Below the pieces are notes generated by a model. The model searched no databases. It saw only the letters and a list, made by a program, of their open reading frames with translations, and was not told the DNA's origin. From Leifsonia sp. C5G2 (GTDB lineage Bacteria; Actinomycetota; Actinomycetes; Actinomycetales; Microbacteriaceae), in assembly GCF_013359685.1 (NCBI RefSeq), contig NZ_JABFMV010000013.1:80325-144324 (forward strand): a stretch of 64,000 bases of DNA, written 5' to 3'. Every line of letters starts with the position of its first letter. Within the stretch, counting starts at the first letter, position 1. Shown here piece after piece: positions 53,601 through 60,803 of this stretch. Both the position numbers and the translations under genes were made by a program.

Positions 53601-54408
53601 GTCCGCCGCCAGGCCCATCCTCTACATCGCCGTCATCCTTGGTGCTCTCGTGATGATCTTCCCGTTCGTCTGGACGGTGGTCACCTCGATCAGTCCGGGC
53701 GCGAGCCTCACCACGACGCCCAGCCTCATCCCGGACAACCCGTCCCTCGCGCCCTACCTCCAGCTCTTCGAGCGCGTCCCGTTCGGCCAGGTCATCGCCA
53801 ATTCGCTGATCATCGCCGTGGTGAGCACCGTGTGCCAGCTGGTCACCAGCGCCATGGCCGCCTACGTGTTCGCCCGCATGCCGTTCCGCGGACGCGGCGC
53901 GATCTTCCTGCTCTACCTGGCGACCATGATGATCCCCTTCCAGGTGCTGATCGTCCCCCTGTTCGTGGAGATGAAATCTCTCGGGCTGATCAACAGCTAC
54001 GCGGGCGCCATCCTGCCGACCATCGCCTCCGCGTTCGGTGTCTTCCTCCTGCGCCAAGCCATCGGGACCGTGCCGTACGAACTCGACCAGGCGGCGACGC
54101 TCGACGGCGCCGGGCACTTCCGGGTGTTCTTCCAGATCGTGCTGCCGCTCGTCCGCCCGGCCCTCGCCACGCTCGCGGTGTTCGGATTCCTCAACACCTG
54201 GAACAGCTTCCTCTGGCCGCTGATCATCCTCCGCGACCCGCTCATGCAGACGCTCCCGGTGGCCCTGTCGAGCCTCCAGGGACAGTACTCGACCCAGTGG
54301 GACGTGCTCATGGCCGGGTCGGTCGTCAGCATCCTGCCCATGTTCGCGCTCTACGTCTTCGCCCAGAAGTACATCGTCCAGGGCGTCGCGGGCACCGGTC
54401 TCAAGTAG
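53593..54408 (+). CDS. Alpha-glucoside ABC transporter permease, MalG-like
   Basis: 271 residues. Six helices, with EAA loop PYELDQAATLDGAGHFRVFF and terminal FAQKYIVQGVAGTGLK. Pairs with the permease at 52644. As in the galactoside operon, no ATPase gene is present nearby. Confidence 0.93.
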   Translation: MRKSAARPILYIAVILGALVMIFPFVWTVVTSISPGASLTTTPSLIPDNPSLAPYLQLFERVPFGQVIANSLIIAVVSTVCQLVTSAMAAYVFARMPFRGRGAIFLLYLATMMIPFQVLIVPLFVEMKSLGLINSYAGAILPTIASAFGVFLLRQAIGTVPYELDQAATLDGAGHFRVFFQIVLPLVRPALATLAVFGFLNTWNSFLWPLIILRDPLMQTLPVALSSLQGQYSTQWDVLMAGSVVSILPMFALYVFAQKYIVQGVAGTGLK

Positions 54409-54471
54409 CCGGTCCCTTCCCCACCTCACCCCCAACCCGAAACACCCTGCATCGAAGGAGATAGCACTCAC

Positions 54472-55713
54472 ATGAAGAAGACACTCGTCGCGGCCGTCGC
54501 GGTCGCGTCTCTCGCGGCCGTCGGCCTGGCCGGCTGCTCGTCCTCCGGCGGAGCGAGCGGCGGCAAGACCACCGTCACCTACTCCGACTTCATCTCGAAC
54601 GGAGGCAACGAGAAGAACCTGAAGGCCATCGTCGACTCGTTCGAGAAGGCGAACCCGGACATCACCGTCAAGGTGACGACCACCGACTACGCCAACTACT
54701 TCACCAAGCTGCAGACCGACCTCTCGGCGGGAACGCAGGCCGATGTGTTCGACGTCGATGCGGGCAGCTACGCCACGTACCAGTCCGACGGCGTGCTGGC
54801 ACCGCTCGACGGCGTGGACTCCTCCAAGTACCGCACCTCGGTGCTCGACACCTACAAGACCGACGGCAAGCAGTACGGCCTGCCGACCTCCTTCTCGAAC
54901 GTCGTCCTCTTCTACAACAAGGACCTCTTCGACAAGGCCGGCGTCTCCTACCCCACAAAGGACTGGACCTGGGCCGACGAGAAGGCCGCCGCGGAAAAGC
55001 TCACCGACAAGGCCTCCGGCGTCTGGGGCGACTACCAGCCGGTCACCTACAACGAGTACTACAAGGCGGTCCAGCAGGCGGGCGGCCAGTTCCTCAGCAA
55101 GGACGGCAAGAAGGCGGCGTTCGGCGACCAGGCCGGGAAGCTCGCGGCCGACTGGATCGCGGGCAAGTCGGGCACGGTCATGCCCTCCGCGGCCGACGGC
55201 GCCGGCACCCCCGACTTCGACAGCAACCTGTTCAAGTCGGGCAAGCTCGCGATGTGGCACACCGGCATCTGGATGTTCAGCACCCTGGGCACGCTGCCCT
55301 TCGGCTGGGACGTCCAGGTCGAGCCGGGCGACACGCAGAAGGCCAGCGCGACCTTCTCCAACGCGGTCGTCGTCTCGAAGGACGCCAAGAACAAGGAGGC
55401 CGCCCAGAAGTGGGCGGAGTACCTCACCAGCTCCAAGGAGATGGTGGATGTGCGACTCAAGGCCGGCTGGGAGCTCCCAGCGACCAGTGACGACGCCCTG
55501 CTGAAGCCGTACCTCACCGCCGGCGACCCGACGAACCGTCAGGCCGTCTTCGACTCGCTGGAGAAGGTGGCGGTCGCGCCGCAGCTGGGCGCCAACTCGC
55601 AGAAGATCCAGGATGACGTGACCAACGCCTTGGGCGAGATCGCTGCCGGCCGCCAGAAGACCGGGGAGGCCATCCCGGCCACGGCCGATCAGGTCACCTC
55701 CCTGCTCAAGTAA
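54472..55713 (+). CDS. Alpha-glucoside ABC transporter substrate-binding lipoprotein
   Basis: 413 residues, AAGGAG eleven bases before the ATG. A signal with lipobox VGLAGC and a Ser/Gly linker precede a MalE-type fold: TVTYSDFISNGGNEKNLKAI, YGLPTSFSNVVLFYNKDLFD and KLAMWHTGIWMFSTLGTLPF. The downstream GH15/GH31 genes suggest isomaltose/maltose-type alpha-glucosides. Confidence 0.93.
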   Translation: MKKTLVAAVAVASLAAVGLAGCSSSGGASGGKTTVTYSDFISNGGNEKNLKAIVDSFEKANPDITVKVTTTDYANYFTKLQTDLSAGTQADVFDVDAGSYATYQSDGVLAPLDGVDSSKYRTSVLDTYKTDGKQYGLPTSFSNVVLFYNKDLFDKAGVSYPTKDWTWADEKAAAEKLTDKASGVWGDYQPVTYNEYYKAVQQAGGQFLSKDGKKAAFGDQAGKLAADWIAGKSGTVMPSAADGAGTPDFDSNLFKSGKLAMWHTGIWMFSTLGTLPFGWDVQVEPGDTQKASATFSNAVVVSKDAKNKEAAQKWAEYLTSSKEMVDVRLKAGWELPATSDDALLKPYLTAGDPTNRQAVFDSLEKVAVAPQLGANSQKIQDDVTNALGEIAAGRQKTGEAIPATADQVTSLLK

Positions 55714-55722
55714 CCGACCGGT

Positions 55723-55758
55723 CCGGTCGCGCTCGCTCCCCCGCGTGAGCGCGGCCGG
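55723..55758 (+). terminator. Stem-loop after the alpha-glucoside binding-protein gene
   Basis: CCGGTCGCGCTC (55723-55734) pairs with GAGCGCGGCCGG (55747-55758) over 12 bp with one G-U, around a 12-nt loop, starting 10 bp after the stop. A pyrimidine tract but no U-run follows. Confidence 0.6.
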
Positions 55759-55785
55759 TCCTCCTCCTCTCTCGGAAGATTCCTC

Positions 55786-56928
55786 GTGCACAGCTTCACC
55801 TCCTCCCCTCTCGCGCAGCACAGCCGGGCGCTGATCGCGGGGTTGCAGACTCCGCAGGGCGCCTTCCCGGCGAGTCCCGATTTCTCGGCCTATACCGGCT
55901 ACTGCTGGTTCCGCGACGGCTCGTTCATCGCCGATGGCGTCTCGTCGGTCGGCGAGGCCGAGTCGGCCGAGCGGTTCTTCGACTGGTGCGCCGGTGTCCT
56001 GCGCGACCGGGCGGAGCAGATCCGCTGGATCGTCGCCGAATCGCAGGCCGGGCGGCCCCCGTCGGGGAGCCGGATGCTTCCGGCCCGTTTCACCTTCGAC
56101 GGCGCGGACGGAGCCGACGAGTGGTGGGACTTCCAGCTGGACGGCTACGGCACGTGGCTGTGGGCACTGGTGGAGCACTGCGAACGGCACGCGGCGGACC
56201 CCGCCCGCTGGGCCGACGCGGTCGAGTCGACCGTCGACTACCTCACGTCCTCGTGGCAACGGCCCTGCTACGACTGGTGGGAGGAGCACAGCGAGCACGT
56301 GCACGTCTCGACTCTCGCCTGCGTGGGGGCCGGCCTGGATGCCGTCCTCAGCGCCGGCCTCCTCTCGGGTGAGCGCGAGCAGCAGGCCCGGCGTGCGGTC
56401 GACGGCATCCGATCCCTGGTCGCCGATCGCGGCGTCCGCTCCGGCCATCTGGTGAAGTGGCTCGACAGCACAGCGGTCGACGGCAGCCTGGCGGCAGCAC
56501 TCGCGCCGCTCGGCTTCGTGAGCGCACGGTCGCCGATCGGTTCGACGACGATCGGGGTGCTGGAACGCCACTTGACCGTCGGCGGCGGGACGCACCGCTA
56601 CCTGGGCGACACCTTCTACGGCGGAGGCCAGTGGCCGCTCCTCAGCTGCTTCCTCGGCCTCGCCCACCTGGCGGCCGGCGATCGCGCCCGCGCCGAGCAG
56701 CTCTACGGCTGGGCGGCGTCGACCGCGACGCCGGGGCTCGAGCTCCCCGAGCAGGTCGGCGAGCACCTGATCGCCCCGAACATGCGACAGGAGTGGGTGG
56801 ACCGCTGGGGCAGCGTCGCGACGCCGCTGCTGTGGAGTCACGCCATGCTCCTCCGACTGGGGGCCGAGCTCGACGCCGCCCCCACGACCCTCTCCTCTTC
56901 GACCCTTCAGGAAGGACTCCTCCGATGA
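55786..56928 (+). CDS. GH15-like alpha-glucanase/glucoamylase-type protein
   Basis: 380 residues from GTG 55786, an (alpha/alpha)6-barrel protein. YTGYCWFRDGSFIADGVSSV is the GH15 substrate-binding block, CYDWWEEHSEHVHV carries the probable acid Glu, and LPEQVGEHLIAPNMRQEWVD the probable base. It lacks the N-terminal beta-sandwich of secreted glucoamylases and has no signal peptide, so it acts on imported oligosaccharides, releasing glucose. The stop overlaps the GH31 start (ATGA). Confidence 0.85.
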   Translation: MHSFTSSPLAQHSRALIAGLQTPQGAFPASPDFSAYTGYCWFRDGSFIADGVSSVGEAESAERFFDWCAGVLRDRAEQIRWIVAESQAGRPPSGSRMLPARFTFDGADGADEWWDFQLDGYGTWLWALVEHCERHAADPARWADAVESTVDYLTSSWQRPCYDWWEEHSEHVHVSTLACVGAGLDAVLSAGLLSGEREQQARRAVDGIRSLVADRGVRSGHLVKWLDSTAVDGSLAAALAPLGFVSARSPIGSTTIGVLERHLTVGGGTHRYLGDTFYGGGQWPLLSCFLGLAHLAAGDRARAEQLYGWAASTATPGLELPEQVGEHLIAPNMRQEWVDRWGSVATPLLWSHAMLLRLGAELDAAPTTLSSSTLQEGLLR

Positions 56929-59153
56929 TCCGCCACCGGCCCGCGGGCTCCGGCCACCCCTACTCCGTCGACACCGAGCAGCGCTGGCCGGTCGTTCCCG
57001 AGGCCGGCGGGACAGCCGTGCTGGGCGTCCGCGCCGACGCTTCGATCACCGGCGTGACCGTCGAGCTCGTCCGCATGCCTTCCGAGGGCGAGGCGAGCAC
57101 GCTGACGCTGCCGCTGGAGCGTGCGGCGACCACTTCGCGCGGCCGCACCACCGACGGCGGCCACCTCGCGTCCGCGCAGGCCCGGCTGGCCCGGGCCGTC
57201 GGCGGCTGGCAGGTCTCGACGCCGCCGCTGGAGGCCGGCGCCGCGTATCGCTACCGCTTCAGAGGCGAGCACGAGGACGGCCGGGTCGAGCGGACGCGCT
57301 GGTTCGACGTCCGCCCGGCGACGTGGCGGGCCGCCGATGACGCCGTGGTCGTCTCGGGGAGCTCGCGGCTCCTGCCCGGCTCCGTCGAGGTGCTCGACGA
57401 CGGCGTTCGCATCCACCGTGTCCGCTTCCGTCTCCAACTGGAGTCCGGGGAGCGTGTGAGCGGGCTCGGCGAGCGCTTCGACGCCATCGATCACACCGGC
57501 ACGACCCTCGACTCGGTGGTCTTCGAGCAGTACAAGAGCCAGGGCGCCGAGCGGAAGACGTACCTCCCGATGCCGTTCGCCCACGTGGTCGGCGGCTCGG
57601 GATGGGGCTTCCACGTCGACACCTCCCGGCGGGTCTGGTTCGACCTCGGGGCGACGGACGCCTCCGTCATGACCGTGGAGAGTGAGACCGGACCGGACGG
57701 CACCCTGCCGGTGCACTTCTTCGATGGTGACCCTGTCGCCGTCCTGAGCGCCTTCCTCGATGGCGCAGGGCGGGCCGAGGAACTGCCCGACTGGGTGTTC
57801 CGGCTGTGGGCGAGCGGCAACGAGTGGAACACGCAGGCCGAGGTCATGCGTCAGGCCGACCTCCACCGCGAGCACGACATCCCCGTCGGCTCCGTCGTGA
57901 TCGAGGCCTGGAGCGACGAGAGCACCTTCACCGCCTTCCGGGATGCGCGCTACGCGGTCTCCCCCGATGGCGCGCCGCACCGGCTCGCCGACTTCCAGTT
58001 CCCCGCTGACGGCGCCTGGCCCGACCCGAAGGGGATGACGGACGAGCTGCACAAGCGCGGCATCAAGCTGCACCTGTGGCAGATCCCGCTGCTCAAAATG
58101 CGCCCGCATCCCACCGGTCAGGCGGCGGCGGACGCCCTGGCGGCCATCCGGGAGGACGTGCTGATCGCCGAGCCGAACCCCGCGGGCGGCACCCGCCCCT
58201 ACCGCAACCGCGGCTGGTGGTTCCCGCTGGCCCTCATGCCCGATCTGACTGACGAACGCGCTGCCCGGTGGTGGACCGAGAAGCGCCGGTATCTGGTCGA
58301 AGAGGTCGGCGTCGACGGGTTCAAGACCGACGGGGGCGAGCACGCCTGGGGTGCCGAGCTGGTGTACCTCGACGGCCGTCGCGGTGACGAGAAGAACAAC
58401 ACTTTCCCCGTCGCCTACGCCGCCGCGTACGGCGACCTGCTGCGCTCCTCCGGCAAGGCTCCCGTCACGTTCAGCCGCGCCGGGTTCACCGGCTCGCAGG
58501 CGCATGGCGCCTTCTGGGCCGGAGACGAGAACAGCACCTGGGAGGCGTTCCGCTGGTCGATGAATGCGGGGCTGTCGGCCGCCGCGTCCGGCATCGTGTA
58601 CTGGGGGTGGGACATCGCCGGGTTCTCGGGAGACATCCCCGACGCCGAGCTCTACCTGCGGGCGACGGCGGCGAGCGTCTTCGTGCCGATCATGCAGTAC
58701 CACTCGGAGTTCAACCACCACCGCACACCCTCACGCGACCGCACCCCGTGGAACATTGCGGAACGCACCGGCGACCACACCGTCATCCCGACCTTCCGGG
58801 AGCTCGTCCGACTGCGGGAGAGGCTCATCCCCTACCTGGAAGAGTCGGCGGCTGAGACCATCGGTAGCGACCGGCCGCTCATGCGGCCGATCTTCTTCGA
58901 CCACCCCTCCGACCCGGCATCGTGGGACGGGACCCGTTGGATGCTCGGCCGCCACCTGCTGGTCGCGCCCGTGCTCGAACCCGGTGCGCGCACCTGGCCG
59001 GTGGCACTCCCCCCGGGCGAGTGGACGGACGTGTGGACTGGCGACACCGTCACCGGCGGGCGGACCGTCGAGGTGGCAGCGCCCCTCGATCGCATCCCCG
59101 TCTTCGCCACCGCCGACGCCCCGGCCGACCTGCTGGCCCTGTTCCGCCCATGA
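56925..59153 (+). CDS. Alpha-glucosidase, GH31
   Basis: 742 residues from ATG 56925; the longer frame upstream is antisense-free shadow of the GH15 gene. The barrel shows VDGFKTDGGEHAWGAELVYL with the nucleophile Asp and SQAHGAFWAGDENSTWEAFR with the acid/base Asp, then IVYWGWDIAGFSGDIP. A C-terminal beta domain follows (PVALPPGEWTDVWTGDTV). No signal peptide. It would split alpha-1,4/1,6-glucosides inside the cell. Overlaps both neighbours by four bases. Confidence 0.94.
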   Translation: MIRHRPAGSGHPYSVDTEQRWPVVPEAGGTAVLGVRADASITGVTVELVRMPSEGEASTLTLPLERAATTSRGRTTDGGHLASAQARLARAVGGWQVSTPPLEAGAAYRYRFRGEHEDGRVERTRWFDVRPATWRAADDAVVVSGSSRLLPGSVEVLDDGVRIHRVRFRLQLESGERVSGLGERFDAIDHTGTTLDSVVFEQYKSQGAERKTYLPMPFAHVVGGSGWGFHVDTSRRVWFDLGATDASVMTVESETGPDGTLPVHFFDGDPVAVLSAFLDGAGRAEELPDWVFRLWASGNEWNTQAEVMRQADLHREHDIPVGSVVIEAWSDESTFTAFRDARYAVSPDGAPHRLADFQFPADGAWPDPKGMTDELHKRGIKLHLWQIPLLKMRPHPTGQAAADALAAIREDVLIAEPNPAGGTRPYRNRGWWFPLALMPDLTDERAARWWTEKRRYLVEEVGVDGFKTDGGEHAWGAELVYLDGRRGDEKNNTFPVAYAAAYGDLLRSSGKAPVTFSRAGFTGSQAHGAFWAGDENSTWEAFRWSMNAGLSAAASGIVYWGWDIAGFSGDIPDAELYLRATAASVFVPIMQYHSEFNHHRTPSRDRTPWNIAERTGDHTVIPTFRELVRLRERLIPYLEESAAETIGSDRPLMRPIFFDHPSDPASWDGTRWMLGRHLLVAPVLEPGARTWPVALPPGEWTDVWTGDTVTGGRTVEVAAPLDRIPVFATADAPADLLALFRP

Positions 59154-59923
59154 GCGACGCGGTGGCCTCCTTCGACGCCTACACTCGACGGGTCGTGAGC
59201 TGGGCGCGCGGCGACGCCCGCGTGTTGGGTGTGGCGCTCCTCGGATCCGGCGCCGATCGCTCCCGCATCGACCAATGGTCCGATCACGACGTGCTCGTGC
59301 TCGCCGTCCCTGAAGCTATCGATGAACTCCGCTCGGACCTGTCGTGGCTGCCGGACGCCGATCAGCTCGTCGCCGTCGGGCGCGAGTGGCACGACGGCAT
59401 CAAGCTGCTGTTCGCCGACGGGCGGGTGATCGAGCTCGGTGTCACCGACGCGACCGGGCTGTCCTCCTTCCCCGTCGCTGCGGCTCACGTGGCCTACGAC
59501 ACCGGGGCGCTCACCGGCGGGCTCACGTCGGCGCAGGCGGCCACTCGGCCACGGGTGACCAACGCGGCTCGGGATGCGGCGGCCGTCCTTCTCGTTCAAC
59601 TCGTCGTGGGGGTGGGCCGCGTGCGACGAGGTGAACACCTCAGCGGCGGGCAGGTCATCCGCAGCGAGGCCGCCCTGACCCTGGTCGATCTTCTCGTCGA
59701 ACGCAGCGGACGTGCTCACCCGGACCCGTTCGACGGATGGCGGCGACTGGAGACCGTGGCGCCCGCCGCGGCGTCCCGGCTGAACACGATCCTCGCCCAG
59801 CCCGCCGAGGCTGCAGCGCAGGGCATCCTGGACCTTGCCGAAGAGCTCCTCGCCCCCGGCTGGGCGGACTGGCCATCGGACGGCGTCCTCGCCGTCCGGC
59901 GCCGGCTCTGGCCGCAACCGTGA
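59150..59923 (+). CDS. Nucleotidyltransferase-domain protein
   Basis: 257 residues from ATG 59150 (ATGA overlap with the GH31 stop). VLGVALLGSGADRSRIDQWS followed by DHDVLVLAV resembles the NTP_transf_2 catalytic loop with its Asp-x-Asp pair. The C-terminal half is helical and could bind a small substrate. Aminoglycoside-adenylyltransferase-like folds look like this, but no drug class is implied. It is an odd last member of a sugar operon. Confidence 0.75.
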   Translation: MSDAVASFDAYTRRVVSWARGDARVLGVALLGSGADRSRIDQWSDHDVLVLAVPEAIDELRSDLSWLPDADQLVAVGREWHDGIKLLFADGRVIELGVTDATGLSSFPVAAAHVAYDTGALTGGLTSAQAATRPRVTNAARDAAAVLLVQLVVGVGRVRRGEHLSGGQVIRSEAALTLVDLLVERSGRAHPDPFDGWRRLETVAPAAASRLNTILAQPAEAAAQGILDLAEELLAPGWADWPSDGVLAVRRRLWPQP

Positions 59924-59939
59924 GACCCCCGGGAACGCG

Positions 59940-59983
59940 AAAACCCCCGGATCCCGTGTAAACACTGGGATCGCGGGGGTTTT
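59940..59983. terminator. Bidirectional Rho-independent terminator
   Basis: AAAACCCCCGGATCCC pairs with GGGATCGCGGGGGTTTT with one small bulge around an 11-nt loop; a T-run is present on each side (TTTTCTCT on plus, TTTTCGCG on minus). It ends the alpha-glucoside operon and, on the other strand, sits 4 bp after the CCA end of the tRNA fragment, as a native tRNA terminator would. Confidence 0.85.
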
Positions 59984-59986
59984 CTC

Positions 59987-60009
59987 TGGCGGTACCGGTG
60001 GGATTTGAA
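59987..60009 (-). other. 3' end of a tRNA-Ser-like gene (attachment-site remnant)
   Basis: On the minus strand TTCAAATCCCAC, CGGTACC, G, CCA reads as T-loop, 3' T-stem strand, 3' acceptor strand, discriminator G and CCA. The 5' T-stem strand expected (GTGGG) is replaced by TAGAG and no D- or anticodon arm follows, so the gene is cut in the T-arm. The long-T-arm style and G discriminator suggest tRNA-Ser. Integrases of actinobacterial elements commonly use this spot, so this is the element/chromosome junction. Confidence 0.75.
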
Positions 60010-60137
60010 CTCTAGTTCCTGCCTCGGAGACCCGCGTGATGGGGCCGGACTTCCGCGGAAAATCAACGAATTTGAGCTTCTGTGATCTCATAGGACCCCA
60101 TAGGAACTCGCTCGTTTGTAGTCAAAATGTAGTCAAA
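59998..60137. repeat. Att-like module A
   Basis: Begins with GTGGGATTTGAACTCTAG (59998-60015), overlapping the tRNA fragment, and ends with two direct copies of TGTAGTCAAA (60117-60126 and 60128-60137). The paired short repeats look like integrase arm-binding sites. A related module lies 211 bp to the right. Confidence 0.55.
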
Positions 60138-60209
60138 CGGGGTTCATGACGGTCGGCTTTGCCAGGGCGTTGTTGGACGGTTGGCTCCACACGCAGTGCG
60201 CTTTGGAGC

Positions 60210-60347
60210 GTGGGTTCTGAACTCTAGCCGGGCCCGCGCAACCAGGGGATCTAACACAGGAATCCGCGAAAACTCGGGCGTCTTGGGTGACCTGGGCGTC
60301 CTTGGGTGCTCCCCGATTTCGTTGAAATGTTGTCAAATGGTTGTCAC
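60210..60347. repeat. Att-like module B
   Basis: Begins with GTGGGTTCTGAACTCTAG (60210-60227), matching module A at 16 of 18 positions, and ends with TGTTGTCAAA (60328-60337) and TGGTTGTCAC (60338-60347) at the same relative offset as the arm repeats in A. The order and spacing are kept although the sequence between has diverged. No coding capacity is recognised between 59,924 and 60,443. Confidence 0.55.
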
Positions 60348-60407
60348 GCGACTTCCATGCAGTTGCCTGCCCTTGACTAGAAACGAGATCTGGTCCAAAG
60401 GTCCTCG

Positions 60408-60437
60408 TACACAACTATTCAGCCGTCAGTGTATAGT
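60408..60437 (+). promoter_or_regulatory. Promoter/operator of the cadmium cassette
   Basis: TACACA (60408-60413), 18 bp, TATAGT (60432-60437), then six bases and ATG 60444, predicting a leaderless mRNA. ACTAT and ATAGT form an inverted repeat around the region (60415-60437), and TACAC/GTGTA a second one, plausible contacts for the CmtR dimer. Confidence 0.6.
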
Positions 60438-60443
60438 CATCGG

Positions 60444-60803
60444 ATGCTGACTCTTGCAGACCGACTTGATGTGATGAACCGGCTCGGCCGGGCGATGGCG
60501 GATCCCACTCGTTCGCGCATTCTTCTGACCCTCCTTGCCGGCCCGAGCCACCCGGCCGTGCTGGCCCGTGAGCTGGGGCTCTCACGCTCGAACGTCTCGA
60601 ACCACCTCACCTGTTTGCGCGGGTGCGGGATTGTGGTAGCCGAGCCCGAAGGTCGCCAGACCCGATACGAAGTCGCCGACCCACACCTTGCCCGCGCCCT
60701 GACTGCGCTGGTCGAGGTGACGCTCGCTGTCGACGAAAGCGTGCCGTGCGTGGACCCAGACTGCGGCGTTGAGGGTTGCGTGGCTGGAGAGGCACGGGCA
60801 TGA
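60444..60803 (+). CDS. cmtR: CmtR-type Cd/Pb-sensing ArsR-family repressor
   Basis: 119 residues from ATG 60444. A winged helix is visible (LARELGLSRSNVSNHLTCLR). Counting from this start, cysteines fall at 57, 61 and 102, the same positions as the metal ligands known in Mycobacterium tuberculosis CmtR, with extra Cys at 107 and 112. Metal binding should release DNA. Its stop overlaps the ATPase start (ATGA), so it heads the resistance operon. Confidence 0.92.
   Translation: MLTLADRLDVMNRLGRAMADPTRSRILLTLLAGPSHPAVLARELGLSRSNVSNHLTCLRGCGIVVAEPEGRQTRYEVADPHLARALTALVEVTLAVDESVPCVDPDCGVEGCVAGEARA

Noticed and set aside
53545..56841. Minus-strand open frame of over 1,000 codons opposite the alpha-glucoside operon
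   Set aside because: It mirrors the codon structure of genuine plus-strand genes with full conserved motifs; its translation is low-complexity Arg/Gly/Asp-rich with no fold.
59987..60080. A complete tRNA gene at the element junction
   Set aside because: Only the T-loop, one T-stem strand, acceptor strand and CCA are present; no D-arm, anticodon arm or 5' acceptor strand follows.
60133..60450. Small open frames on both strands between the tRNA fragment and cmtR as an integrase remnant
   Set aside because: No R-H-R-Y tyrosine-recombinase motifs or serine-recombinase features could be seen in any frame.
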